64,000 nucleotides of DNA, taken from positions 434,001 to 498,000 of the forward strand of contig CAWHWB010000002.1 of assembly GCA_963832875.1 (NCBI GenBank), given 5' to 3'. Both the position numbers and the translations under genes were made by a program. The notes below the pieces were generated by a model that saw nothing but the letters and a program-made list of their open reading frames with translations, made no database searches and had not been told where the DNA came from. Every line of letters begins with the position of its first letter. The stretch's first letter is position 1. This DNA comes from AP-15 sp963832875. GTDB taxonomy: Bacteria > Pseudomonadota > Alphaproteobacteria > ATCC43930 > CGMCC-115725. Shown here in pieces: positions 53,898 through 62,140 of the stretch.

Positions 53898-53946
53898 GGT
53901 CAATCGCGCAGAGTTGGTCAATCGCGCAGGGTGGGTCAATCGCCTA
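53898..53946. repeat. 18-bp tandem repeat at a gene end
   Basis: Units beginning GGTCAATCGC start at 53898, 53916 and 53934, exactly 18 bases apart; the first two share GGTCAATCGCGCAG, the third diverges after ten bases. The third unit contains the stop codon of the minus-strand amidohydrolase (TCA at 53936-53938), so the repeat looks like duplication of the last bases of that gene into its 3' flank. Confidence 0.8.
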
Positions 53947-55375
53947 AAGGCAGGCTCAGCGGCGAAATCTGCTCGGCGCTGCGTTTGCGGTAATCGCGCA
54001 GCGGCGCCGTTTCCAGCATGCGGCGCTGCGCCTCGGCGAGGCGCCGGCCAGCTTCAGCCTGGTCCAAGGTCACAACCCTGCCGTCGGCCACAACTTGACG
54101 GCCGTCGACAAACACCTCGCGCACCGCGCGGTCGGCGGCATGGTAGATGAACGAGCGCAGTGGATCGCGCGCCGGCACCATCTGCGGTACCGTTAGATCA
54201 AGGAGCACGAGGTCGGCCTTTTTGCCGGGTGCCAAGCGGCCGAGATCGTCGCGCAGCAGCGCCGTGGCGCCGCCGACCGTCGCCGCGTGAAACAGCTCGG
54301 CCGTCGTCACCCCCTCGATGTCGCGCGCCGCGATGCGGGCGAGGATCGCCGCCTTGCGCATTTCCTCGACCAGATTGTGCGGGCTCGTGTCGGTGCCGAG
54401 CCCCATAGTCGCGCCGGCGCGCAGATAGTCGCCGAAACTCTCCAGGATCTGGCCATAGCGGGCGAATGGTGTGGGGCAATGCGCCACCGACGAGCCGGAC
54501 TCGGCGATCAGCGCGAGGTCGGTCCTGGTCCACCACCGAATCCACGAGTGGGTATCGAGAAAGAGGGCATGGCCGAGGATCGTGCCGCGCCCGAGAATGC
54601 CGATCTCATGAGCCCACTGCACCGGGGTCTTGCCGTGGCGGCGCAGCAACTCCCGCACCTCGGCGACGCTCTGCGACACATGGACGGTGAACGGCAGACC
54701 GCGTTCGCCGGCCGCGTCGCGGCTGTCGCGCAGCAATTCGGCGGTGCAGGTGTCGATCTGCATGGGCGAGAGGATGCCGGAAAGCCGCCCGCAGGGGTGC
54801 CGCGCGGCCTGGTCGATCAATGCCAGCGCCGCGGCAAGACCCGCTTGCCCGCGCGCCTCGTCCCAGGCGTATTTGAGCTCGAAATCATTATCGAGCCGCC
54901 AGCGCGCCGAGGCGAAGCCGGGTGCGAGAAACCCGCGCAGCCCGCTGTTGGCGAACAGCTCGATCCAGCCGTCCCAGGCGGGCGAAATATCGACGAGCGA
55001 GGTGACGCCGCAGAGCAGCAACTCGCAATAGGCGAATTCGGCGCTGGCGGCGCGGGCTGCGTCGTCGGTCGCCGAGAACGCCTGCGAGCGCTCGTAGAGC
55101 CCGGTCATATTCATGTTGCGCAAGCCGTGCTCCTCGCGCACGCCGCGATAGAGCGGCTCGTGTTCGGGATGCGAATGGATGTCGACCAGCCCGGGCAGCA
55201 CCAGCCTGTCGCGCCCGTCGACGACCCTGTCCGCCGGCCCCCGGTAATACCTGCCAACAGAGATGATGCGGTCGTCGGCAAAGACTATATCGACGCCGCG
55301 ACGGTAAACGTGTCGCGAGGCGCCCTCGTCCCAGGCGACCACCCAGTCGGCATTCTTGATCAGTGTCGTGGTCAC
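53936..55375 (-). CDS. Metal-dependent amidohydrolase (cytosine deaminase/chlorohydrolase-like)
   Basis: A 479-residue amidohydrolase. Metal ligands: the H-x-H pair in DIHSHPEHEP, His in TVHVSQSVAEV, His in TILGHALFLDTHSW, and Asp in MGLGTDTSPHNLVEEMR. An N-terminal beta-sandwich (MTTTLIKNADWVVAWDEG) and C-terminal GKKADLVLLDL complete the fold. Such enzymes deaminate or dechlorinate N-heterocycles or hydrolyse cyclic amides. The exact substrate is unknown. A good GGAGG sits upstream of the ATG at 55375. Its stop lies inside an 18-base tandem repeat. Confidence 0.9.
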   Translation of the reverse strand: MTTTLIKNADWVVAWDEGASRHVYRRGVDIVFADDRIISVGRYYRGPADRVVDGRDRLVLPGLVDIHSHPEHEPLYRGVREEHGLRNMNMTGLYERSQAFSATDDAARAASAEFAYCELLLCGVTSLVDISPAWDGWIELFANSGLRGFLAPGFASARWRLDNDFELKYAWDEARGQAGLAAALALIDQAARHPCGRLSGILSPMQIDTCTAELLRDSRDAAGERGLPFTVHVSQSVAEVRELLRRHGKTPVQWAHEIGILGRGTILGHALFLDTHSWIRWWTRTDLALIAESGSSVAHCPTPFARYGQILESFGDYLRAGATMGLGTDTSPHNLVEEMRKAAILARIAARDIEGVTTAELFHAATVGGATALLRDDLGRLAPGKKADLVLLDLTVPQMVPARDPLRSFIYHAADRAVREVFVDGRQVVADGRVVTLDQAEAGRRLAEAQRRMLETAPLRDYRKRSAEQISPLSLPLGD

Positions 55376-55809
55376 GGCGGCTTCCTCCCTAGTTTTTGCG
55401 GCGAGCCCGACAGGACAGCCGCAAGCGCTTCAGAGCCGACGGGCTATTACGGGAACGCCGACGACAAAGCCGACCCGCGCAATAAGCAACACCATAGCTC
55501 TTTGCCGAGCAGTCGGCGGTCGTTTTGGTCGGGGTCGTCGGTAAGTTGGCATCCGCCGCCGTTCCCCAGTCCGATCGCACCCTCGGTAAGGCTATTCTGC
55601 GGGCCCCCTTAAGCTCGGATCGGAGAGCCGGGAAAGTGCCGAGTGGGAGCCCGGCTCCCGGATGCGCGCTCATAGCCCGGAGGAAGTGATCCGCTCTTTG
55701 TCGCGTCGGCTAGTCTACGCCGCGATCACCGAGCCGGTCGCTTGCTGGGTGTTGAAGCGGTTTGCGGGTCCGCTCGACAGGCGAAAATCCTAAGAAGTTC
55801 GCCGCCAAA
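55376..55809. other. Intergenic region, no convincing gene
   Basis: A 434-base gap between two minus-strand genes. It must carry the amidohydrolase promoter. The only structure I can see is a hairpin GGGAGC-CCG-GCTCCC at 55645-55659 without a T-run. A frame of 94 codons on the minus strand (55389-55673) lacks a ribosome-binding site and has arginine-rich, shadow-like composition, so it is not called. Confidence 0.6.
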
Positions 55810-58326
55810 CTATGGCGCGGGGCAGGGGCCGCCGGCGTTGGCCCAGGTCGTGAATGCCGCGACGAACTCGGGATAGCTCAACGGCGGCGTCGTTCTTGGC
55901 GTACCATCCAGCCGGGTGCCCGGCGCGAACGCCCACTGCACCAGGGGTTCGGTTTCGATGTGTTCAACCAGGCTATCGGGGGGCCCGGAGCCGGTGAGAT
56001 CGCGGCCGCCGTTCCGCGACTTGTCCTTTAGTGCGTTGCATAGCTGATTGCCGGTCATCGCGATGTTGGGGCTCGATTCCCAGGCCATTGCGAGCGGTGC
56101 CAACATCCAGCTCGGCGCTCCGGGAGCGCCGGTGAACGCGTTGTTGCTGGTGCCATGGCAGCTGGAGCACTGCTCGATCGCAGTGCCCTTGTCCCCCATG
56201 GGCGGCGGGCTCGGCATGACGGTCGATCCGGCAGTCACACCAAAAAAGTGTGGATGCCGATCGTCGCCCTGCCGCGGGAAGCGATCGTTTGTGCTAGTCA
56301 AAAATGCAGGGGCTAGGGTGTGACAGTTGATGCACCTCGGATGGGTCAACACCGAATAGATTTTCGGCCATTCCGCCGTACCCGCGGAGCTCGGGCGGGT
56401 GTATCCCGGTTGGAACGGCAGGCTGAGCGTGCGGAGGTAGATGACCAACGATTGGATGTCGTCATCAGTCAGCACGCCGGGGTAGAGTTTTGGCATTGGC
56501 GGCGAAATAGTCATGAAAAGGTTCTTTAGCAATTTCGGGTCGGTTAAGATGTGAGATTGCCGCAGCAGCACCGGATAGTTAAATCCCCCCGTGGCAGGCA
56601 ATCCGTGGCAGCCAAAGCAAAGTCCATGGAACAGGCTGTAGCCCTTCTCTTCGGACGTCGCTCCGTCCTGAGGCACTCGGTTGGCCTGCACAATCTTTGG
56701 CTCGCCGCTGCCATAGAGCCCAAAGACCTTCACCCGTAGCGGCCCCCCGACACGCAGCGGCGTGGTTATCCCAGGAGGATTCAGGGAGATGCCGCCAACC
56801 TCGGCGGCGACGTATTGCGATCCGCTGATCGCGTAGCTGATTAGACCGTTGTTGAGGGCGCCTTGCGCATCGATGCGCTTTAGCACCGCCCCGCTCGATG
56901 CATCGAAGGCGAACAGGTTACCAAGCGTGTCGCCGTCGAAGAGAATACCGCTCTTGGTTGTAACGGGGCCGGCCTGTACCTGTGCATCGGCATGGTACTG
57001 CCACAACACCTTCCCTGTTTGCCCGTCGAGCGCGGTGATCCAGCCTCGCGGCGGCGTTCCTAAACTGTAATCTGGGGCATCGTCGCCGACAAACTCGGTC
57101 GGGTTGCTGGCATCGGGGCGTAAGAAGAAATACCAGCACCAGTCGTTCATGCCGACATAGAGCGTATCGAGTTGCGGGCTATAGGCCGTGCTGTTGAACT
57201 GAGCCCCGCCGATCCCGCCCGGGCAGGTGCGCACCGGCGTCGTGCCGAATGGTCCGCCGTTTTGCTGTGTAGTTCCAGCCGTAACGAAGACGGGCACATG
57301 GATAGCTCGGTCGATACCATAAACATTTCCGTCTTTGCCGGCGATCGCCGCCATGTTTTTTCCGTCCGGAGTCGTGTACAGGGCAGGCGGCGTGCCGAGA
57401 TCCCAATCGTGAATGTCGTGAGCGACAGCCTGATAGGACCAATTAAGCGCGCCGGTAGCGTAATCGAGAGAAAGAAGAGCATTGGTATAAAGATTAGCGC
57501 CGGGCCGTACATTGCCGGTCCAATCGGGATAGGGATTGGAAACCGGGGCAAACACCTCTCCGGTCGCCGGATCAAGCGAAAAGCTGGTCCAAAAAGCGCC
57601 GCCACAATAATTGGGAGGATTGTAGAGAGGAGGGATACCACAATCGTCAGGGACAGTGTAAAAACGCCATAACTCCTTTCCGGTCTTGGCGTCGAAGCCC
57701 ATTACTCGGCCGCGCACCCCGGCATCAGCCGTCGCGATGCCCACGAACACCTCGCCGTCCCAGGCGATTGGGCCGGCAATGATCAATTCTGCCTTGTCTT
57801 GATCACCGCTCTGAACCTGCCACAATTTTTTGCCGGTTTTGGCGTCGAGCGAAATAAGGCGGCCGTCGGCGGTGCCGCGAAAGAGCGCGCCGTCGAGATA
57901 GGCGACGCCGCGATTGTTCGAGCTCCCGAAGTTGCCGACTTTAACGATGTCGTGGACGACCTTGCGCCAGCGCAGATCGCAGGTCGCGCCATCGATCGCG
58001 TAGGTCATCCGCCGCGTCGTGACGTAAAGCGTGCGTCCCACCTTCAAGATGCCGCTGCTGAACCAGGACGGCTCGTTGAGGTCGATCTCGCAGACCTCCT
58101 TGAGCCGGCCGACATTCTTCGGCGTGATCTGGTCCAAATCGACGTAACGCTGACTGGAATAGTCTTTATTGATCGTGATCCAGTCGTCGGCGCCCACAGC
58201 CGCTGAGCCTTTCGTTGCCGTCGGTTGCTGTCCCCGGCCGCCGACTGGCCATAACATCAGAAATCCCAAGAGAAAAACCGACGCTGGGCCGTAAATACGC
58301 GCTCGCATCAGACGAGCTGATCCCAT
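55810..58326 (-). CDS. PQQ-type dehydrogenase fused to cytochrome c and diheme domains
   Basis: An 838-residue periplasmic protein. After a signal peptide (ASVFLLGFLMLWPVGGRG) comes an eight-bladed PQQ propeller (about 45-545): YVDLDQITPKNVGRLKEVCE, GRLISLDAKTGKKLWQVQSG, AHDIHDWDLGTPPALYTTPD, GWITALDGQTGKVLWQYHAD. A cytochrome c domain with CFGCH (570-574) follows. A C-terminal diheme region (CINCH 665-669, CSSCH 720-724) resembles the 'isoquinoline 1-oxidoreductase subunit' proteins, with LTHPRCINCHT and GAPGAPSWMLAPLAMAWE. The Asp-x-Asp in HDWD is at the catalytic/metal site. GGGAGGAG precedes the ATG. Substrate unknown; probably an alcohol or aldehyde. Confidence 0.88.
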   Translation of the reverse strand: MGSARLMRARIYGPASVFLLGFLMLWPVGGRGQQPTATKGSAAVGADDWITINKDYSSQRYVDLDQITPKNVGRLKEVCEIDLNEPSWFSSGILKVGRTLYVTTRRMTYAIDGATCDLRWRKVVHDIVKVGNFGSSNNRGVAYLDGALFRGTADGRLISLDAKTGKKLWQVQSGDQDKAELIIAGPIAWDGEVFVGIATADAGVRGRVMGFDAKTGKELWRFYTVPDDCGIPPLYNPPNYCGGAFWTSFSLDPATGEVFAPVSNPYPDWTGNVRPGANLYTNALLSLDYATGALNWSYQAVAHDIHDWDLGTPPALYTTPDGKNMAAIAGKDGNVYGIDRAIHVPVFVTAGTTQQNGGPFGTTPVRTCPGGIGGAQFNSTAYSPQLDTLYVGMNDWCWYFFLRPDASNPTEFVGDDAPDYSLGTPPRGWITALDGQTGKVLWQYHADAQVQAGPVTTKSGILFDGDTLGNLFAFDASSGAVLKRIDAQGALNNGLISYAISGSQYVAAEVGGISLNPPGITTPLRVGGPLRVKVFGLYGSGEPKIVQANRVPQDGATSEEKGYSLFHGLCFGCHGLPATGGFNYPVLLRQSHILTDPKLLKNLFMTISPPMPKLYPGVLTDDDIQSLVIYLRTLSLPFQPGYTRPSSAGTAEWPKIYSVLTHPRCINCHTLAPAFLTSTNDRFPRQGDDRHPHFFGVTAGSTVMPSPPPMGDKGTAIEQCSSCHGTSNNAFTGAPGAPSWMLAPLAMAWESSPNIAMTGNQLCNALKDKSRNGGRDLTGSGPPDSLVEHIETEPLVQWAFAPGTRLDGTPRTTPPLSYPEFVAAFTTWANAGGPCPAP

Positions 58327-58379
58327 GGCGACACTCCTCCCGAGGTATCCGAAGCTTCGAGCCGGTTCATCCCCGATTG

Positions 58380-58510
58380 TTCATCACATCAGCGGATATG
58401 TTCGTTAATGCCTGTAACGCGAGAATCAAACACTGAAGCACAGAGTATTTTTTTATTGAAGTTAGGAAAAGATTTTCTTATTTTATAGCTGCTTCGTACC
58501 GCGGGTCGTT
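58380..58510 (-). promoter_or_regulatory. A+T-rich promoter region upstream of the PQQ dehydrogenase
   Basis: The 550-base gap between the PQQ dehydrogenase (minus strand) and the P1 peptidase (plus strand) contains a clearly A+T-rich stretch, densest at 58445-58495 (runs such as TATTTTTTTATTG and TTTTCTTATTTTATAG). In an otherwise G+C-rich window this is the best candidate for the dehydrogenase promoter. I cannot place -35/-10 boxes with confidence. It would also be a natural target for a MucR/H-NS-like silencer. Confidence 0.4.
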
Positions 58511-58653
58511 ATGAGATCATTATCGCCGTGTCGGGGCGCCCTTGCAACGGTAAATCGCGATGCGCGCGGAAGGAGGCGGCGAAAAGCGCGGTTTGGTCTC
58601 ATCCGACCGTTGCGAATTGCAAGGCCCCCGACCGATGCCGTTCACGGCGACGA

Positions 58654-58770
58654 TTATGTTGGCGGCACCGCCGGCACGACCGCGGGCGAAGTCGGCGTGG
58701 CCTGGGCACCGGCCGGGGCGGCCGACCGGGCGGCCGTGAACAGCAGGGTTCCGAGAATCCCAAAGCGCAT
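58654..58770 (-). CDS. Very small putative secreted peptide
   Basis: A 38-codon frame beginning MRFGILGTLLFTAARSAAPA and continuing GAQATPTSPAVVPAVPPT. It has the outline of a signal peptide (short basic start, hydrophobic core, AQA cleavage site) leaving a 14-residue Pro/Val peptide. A GGGAGA lies six bases before the ATG. It is divergent from the P1 peptidase and upstream of the PQQ dehydrogenase on the same strand. Only the ribosome-binding site and signal-like start support it. Confidence 0.33.
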   Translation of the reverse strand: MRFGILGTLLFTAARSAAPAGAQATPTSPAVVPAVPPT

Positions 58771-58876
58771 GGCGGTCTCCCGAGCCGGAATGATCGGCGC
58801 GATCCGGCTTGTGATGATATATCCAACGATCCGCGCGCGCAGCGCGTGCGGCGCATTGGATTTTTGCGAGAAGGCG

Positions 58877-59911
58877 ATGGAGAGTACATCCGGAGCGCGC
58901 AACCTGATCACCGATGTGCCGGGGATCCTGGTCGGGCAGGCCGAGGATAAAGGCGGCGTCACCGGCACGACCGTGGTCTTGGCCGAAGCCCCGGCGAGCG
59001 CCTCGGTTGATGTCCGCGGCGGCGCTCCCGGCACCCGCGAGACCGACTTGCTTGCCCCCGACGCGCTGGTCGACCGGATCGACGCCGTGGTGCTGTCGGG
59101 CGGCTCGGCCTTTGGCCTCGATGCCGCCGCCGGGGTCATGGAATGGCTCGCCGCGGCGGGGCGCGGCTTTGCCGTCGGGCCGGGGCAGCGCTCCCCGCTC
59201 GTCCGGGTGCCGATCGTCCCGGCCGTGGTCTTGTTCGACCTGACCTTTCCCGGACGCCGGGCGTGGACCGGAGAGCCGCCCTATCGCGGGCTCGGCCGCA
59301 GCGCGGTCGCGACCGCGGCGAACGAGTTCGCGCTCGGCAATGCCGGGGCCGGCCTCGGCGCCACCGCCGGACGGCTCAAGGGCGGGATCGGCAGCGCGTC
59401 CCTCGTGCTGGCCGGCGGCGCCACGGTCGGCGCCATCGTCGCGGTCAACAGCTGGGGTGCCGCGGTGCGGCCCGGTTGCGGGCGTTTCTGGGGGGCTGAA
59501 CTGGCGCTGCCCGGCGATATCGATCCGCAGCTGCCGGCCCCCGATGCCCCCTTCGAGCCGGAAGATTTCTCGGAGTGCAAGGCCGTGGTCGCCGGCGCCA
59601 ACACGACGATTGCGGTCGTCGCCACCGACGCGGTCCTCGACAAGGCCGGTTGCCGGCGATTGGCGATCATGGCCCAGGACGGGCTCGCCCGCGCGATCCG
59701 CCCGATCCACACCCCGTTCGACGGCGACATCGTGTTTGCGCTTTCGACCGGAGCCGGGGCGACGGGACCGCCAGCCATGCTGCTGCGGCTCGGCAGCGCC
59801 GCGGCGGATTGCCTCACGCGAGCGGTCATGCGCGCGCTGACGATGGCGGAGCCGCTTGGCGGAGTGCCGAGTTGGCGCCAGCTGTGGCGGCGGCCGCACG
59901 GGGCGGCTTGA
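58877..59911 (+). CDS. P1-family peptidase (DmpA/NylC-like N-terminal nucleophile hydrolase)
   Basis: A 344-residue protein of the DmpA/endo-type 6-aminohexanoate oligomer hydrolase fold. Family features: NLITDVPGILVGQAEDKGGVTGTTVVL, VVLSGGSAFGLDAAAGVMEWL, GRGFAVG...VRVPIVPAVVLFDL and LGATAGRLKGGIGSAS. Autocatalytic cleavage is expected at Asn242-Thr243 in AGANTTIAVVATDA, freeing the nucleophilic Thr. Members hydrolyse D- or beta-amino peptides, amides and nylon oligomers. ATG 58877 has GAGAAGG upstream. A 5-8 residue insert (GQRSP) occurs after AVGP. It is followed 71 bases later by an ABC importer operon. Confidence 0.87.
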   Translation: MESTSGARNLITDVPGILVGQAEDKGGVTGTTVVLAEAPASASVDVRGGAPGTRETDLLAPDALVDRIDAVVLSGGSAFGLDAAAGVMEWLAAAGRGFAVGPGQRSPLVRVPIVPAVVLFDLTFPGRRAWTGEPPYRGLGRSAVATAANEFALGNAGAGLGATAGRLKGGIGSASLVLAGGATVGAIVAVNSWGAAVRPGCGRFWGAELALPGDIDPQLPAPDAPFEPEDFSECKAVVAGANTTIAVVATDAVLDKAGCRRLAIMAQDGLARAIRPIHTPFDGDIVFALSTGAGATGPPAMLLRLGSAAADCLTRAVMRALTMAEPLGGVPSWRQLWRRPHGAA

Positions 59912-59982
59912 CAGCGGCCGGCGGCTCCAACCATATGGCCGACGCACAACGATAACACCCGCTCATGAATGGGAGGCCAAGA

Positions 59983-61182
59983 ATGTTCCGCCGTCATATC
60001 CTGGCGCTGGGATGCGCCGGCATCATGCTGGCGCCAGTGGCCGCGTCGGCCGCAGAACCGATCAAGATCGGGTTCCCGATCCCGCTGTCGGGCCCGACCG
60101 CGGTCTATGGCGTGCCGGTGCTGAAAGGCGCCCAATTGGCGGCCGCCCAGATCAACGCCAAGGGTGGCGTGCTCGGTCGCCAGCTTGAAATCCTGCCGCG
60201 CGACAGCAAAGCAAACGCCGACGAAGCGGTGCGCCTTGCCCGCGAACTGATCATCAAAGACAATGTCGATTTCCTGGTGGGCACCCTGACCTCGGCCGAG
60301 GCGCCGGCGGTATCGACCGTCGCCAAAGAAAACCAGATCCTGTTCATCGCGCCGACGGCGAAGAGCACGATCCTGACCGATCCGGCGCACATCCACCCCT
60401 ACATTTTCCGCATCTCCTCGAATACCGATGTCGAGGGTCTGGCCGGCGCGACCGAGATGTCGCGCTACAAAACCGTCAAGACAGTGGCGACGATCGCGCC
60501 TGATTACGCCTATGGGCACGACTCGATCGACGCTTTTATCAAGGCGCTCAAAAAGGTCCGCCCCGACATCAAGATCGTCGATGAGGAGTGGCCGAAACTG
60601 GGCGAGCCCGATTTCACCTCGTTCATCACCGCGCAGATGGGCAAGAAGCCCGATGCGATCTATTGCTCGCTGTTCGCCGGCGATTTTGTCACCTTCACCA
60701 AGGAGGCAAAGCCTCTCGGCTATTTCAAGGCGATCGACAATCGCCTGGTCGACGGCGCCGAAGTCGGCACTACCGACGAGGCGCAGGCGCTCGGCAGCGA
60801 ATATCCCTATGGCATCATCGGCGACAGCTACGATCCGGTCATCTGGGTCGGCAACGAGCCGCCCGCTCACAAAAAGTTCATCGCCGATCTGAAGGCGTTC
60901 ACCCACGCGAAATACGCTTCCGGCTGGTCGATCGTCGGCTACCAGTCGATCGAGGCGCTCGCCGCGGGCATCACGAAAGCCGACAGCACGAAATCGCTGG
61001 CGGTGTCGAAGGCATTGCAAGGCCTGACGTTTGATACGCCGGTCGGAAAGCGGACGTTCAGCGTCAAATCCCACGAGACTTTCGCCCCGGAATATTGGGG
61101 TGTCATGGTCAAGGAAGCGGCCTACCCGTTCGCCATCATGAAAAATCCGGAGCTGTTGCCGCCGACAACGGAAACCAATTGA
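59983..61182 (+). CDS. ABC transporter substrate-binding protein, LivK-type
   Basis: A 399-residue periplasmic binding protein. Signal peptide FRRHILALGCAGIMLAPVAASAA, then IKIGFPIPLSGPTAVYGVPVLKG, AQINAKGGVLGRQLEILPRDSKAN, EAVRLARELIIKDNVDFLVG and TVATIAPDYAYGHDSI, standard for branched-chain amino-acid or amide (urea/amide) binding proteins. The ATG at 59983 has GGGAGG six bases upstream, favouring it over the ATG at 59965. First gene of a livKHMGF-type operon that follows the P1 peptidase. Confidence 0.92.
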   Translation: MFRRHILALGCAGIMLAPVAASAAEPIKIGFPIPLSGPTAVYGVPVLKGAQLAAAQINAKGGVLGRQLEILPRDSKANADEAVRLARELIIKDNVDFLVGTLTSAEAPAVSTVAKENQILFIAPTAKSTILTDPAHIHPYIFRISSNTDVEGLAGATEMSRYKTVKTVATIAPDYAYGHDSIDAFIKALKKVRPDIKIVDEEWPKLGEPDFTSFITAQMGKKPDAIYCSLFAGDFVTFTKEAKPLGYFKAIDNRLVDGAEVGTTDEAQALGSEYPYGIIGDSYDPVIWVGNEPPAHKKFIADLKAFTHAKYASGWSIVGYQSIEALAAGITKADSTKSLAVSKALQGLTFDTPVGKRTFSVKSHETFAPEYWGVMVKEAAYPFAIMKNPELLPPTTETN

Positions 61183-61258
61183 CGACCGCCTAGGCCGCAG
61201 CACGGGGTGGCCGGTTTCCGAGCGCGGGGCGGCGAGAACCTTGGGAGATTGACCGCGG

Positions 61259-62140
61259 GTGTCGGCGTCGTTCCTGTTCAGCCAGTTCATGGGCGGCCTG
61301 ACCACCGCGATGTTCCTGTTTCTGATCGCCTCGGGCCTGTCGCTCGTCTTTGGCGTCATGCGGGTGATCAATTTCGCGCATGGCTCGTTCTACATGCTCG
61401 GCGCCTACCTGGCCTGGCAGGCGGTGCAATGGGTGCATCCGTCGGGCGGCGGGTTCTGGCTGGCGGCGCTGTTTGCCGCAGTTGGCATCGGCATTTTGGG
61501 CGCCTTTGTCGAGCGGCTGTTTTTTCGTTCGCTTTATGGCCGCGAAGAACTCTATCAGCTGCTGTTCACCTACGCGCTGGTGCTGATCCTGGGCGACGTC
61601 GCCAAATTCATCTGGGGCGTCGATCAGCTCTCGGTCAACGGCCCGCCGGCGCTGCGCGGCAGCGTCCAGATCTTCGGCACGACGCAGCCGCTCTACAGCC
61701 TGTTCATGATCGCGATCGGTCCGGCCATCGCCTTCGCCGGATGGCTGTTGCTGAACCGCACCGGCGCCGGCCGGATGGTCCGTGCGGCCCAGATGGATCG
61801 CGAGATGCTTGATGCGCTCGGCGCCAATGTCGGCACGATCTATACCGCCATGTTCGTGGTCAGCGCGTTTCTCGCCGGTCTCTCAGGAGCGCTGGTGACG
61901 CCGATCGAGAGCATCGTGCCGGGAATGGATGTGCTGATCATCGTCCAGGCCTTTATCGTCGTGGTGATCGGCGGGATGGGCTCTATTTGGGGTACCTTTT
62001 GGGGCTCGGTGATCTACGGCCAGGTGCTGGCCTTCGGCATCCTGATCTTTCCCGGCTTCTCGCTGTTTTCGGTTTATGCGCTGATGGCGGTGATCCTCGT
62101 CATCCGCCCGTGGGGTCTCTTCGGCCGGCCGCTTCGATGA
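61259..62140 (+). CDS. Branched-chain amino-acid-type ABC permease, LivH-like
   Basis: A 293-residue inner-membrane permease with about eight helices. Typical LivH features: LIASGLSLVFGVMRVINFAHGSFYMLGAY, LLFTYALVLILGDVAKFIWG and VQAFIVVVIGGMGSIWGTFWGSVIYG. Starts with GTG (61259). Stop overlaps the livM-like ATG (ATGA). A 76-base gap separates it from the binding protein. Confidence 0.93.
   Translation: MSASFLFSQFMGGLTTAMFLFLIASGLSLVFGVMRVINFAHGSFYMLGAYLAWQAVQWVHPSGGGFWLAALFAAVGIGILGAFVERLFFRSLYGREELYQLLFTYALVLILGDVAKFIWGVDQLSVNGPPALRGSVQIFGTTQPLYSLFMIAIGPAIAFAGWLLLNRTGAGRMVRAAQMDREMLDALGANVGTIYTAMFVVSAFLAGLSGALVTPIESIVPGMDVLIIVQAFIVVVIGGMGSIWGTFWGSVIYGQVLAFGILIFPGFSLFSVYALMAVILVIRPWGLFGRPLR

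Noticed and set aside
55645..55659. Hairpin GGGAGC-CCG-GCTCCC as a Rho-independent terminator
   Set aside because: No T-run follows on either strand, so it is only mentioned as structure.
59281..61371. A 696-codon minus-strand frame opposite the P1 peptidase and the binding protein gene
   Set aside because: Same kind of shadow; no ribosome-binding site or protein-like segments.
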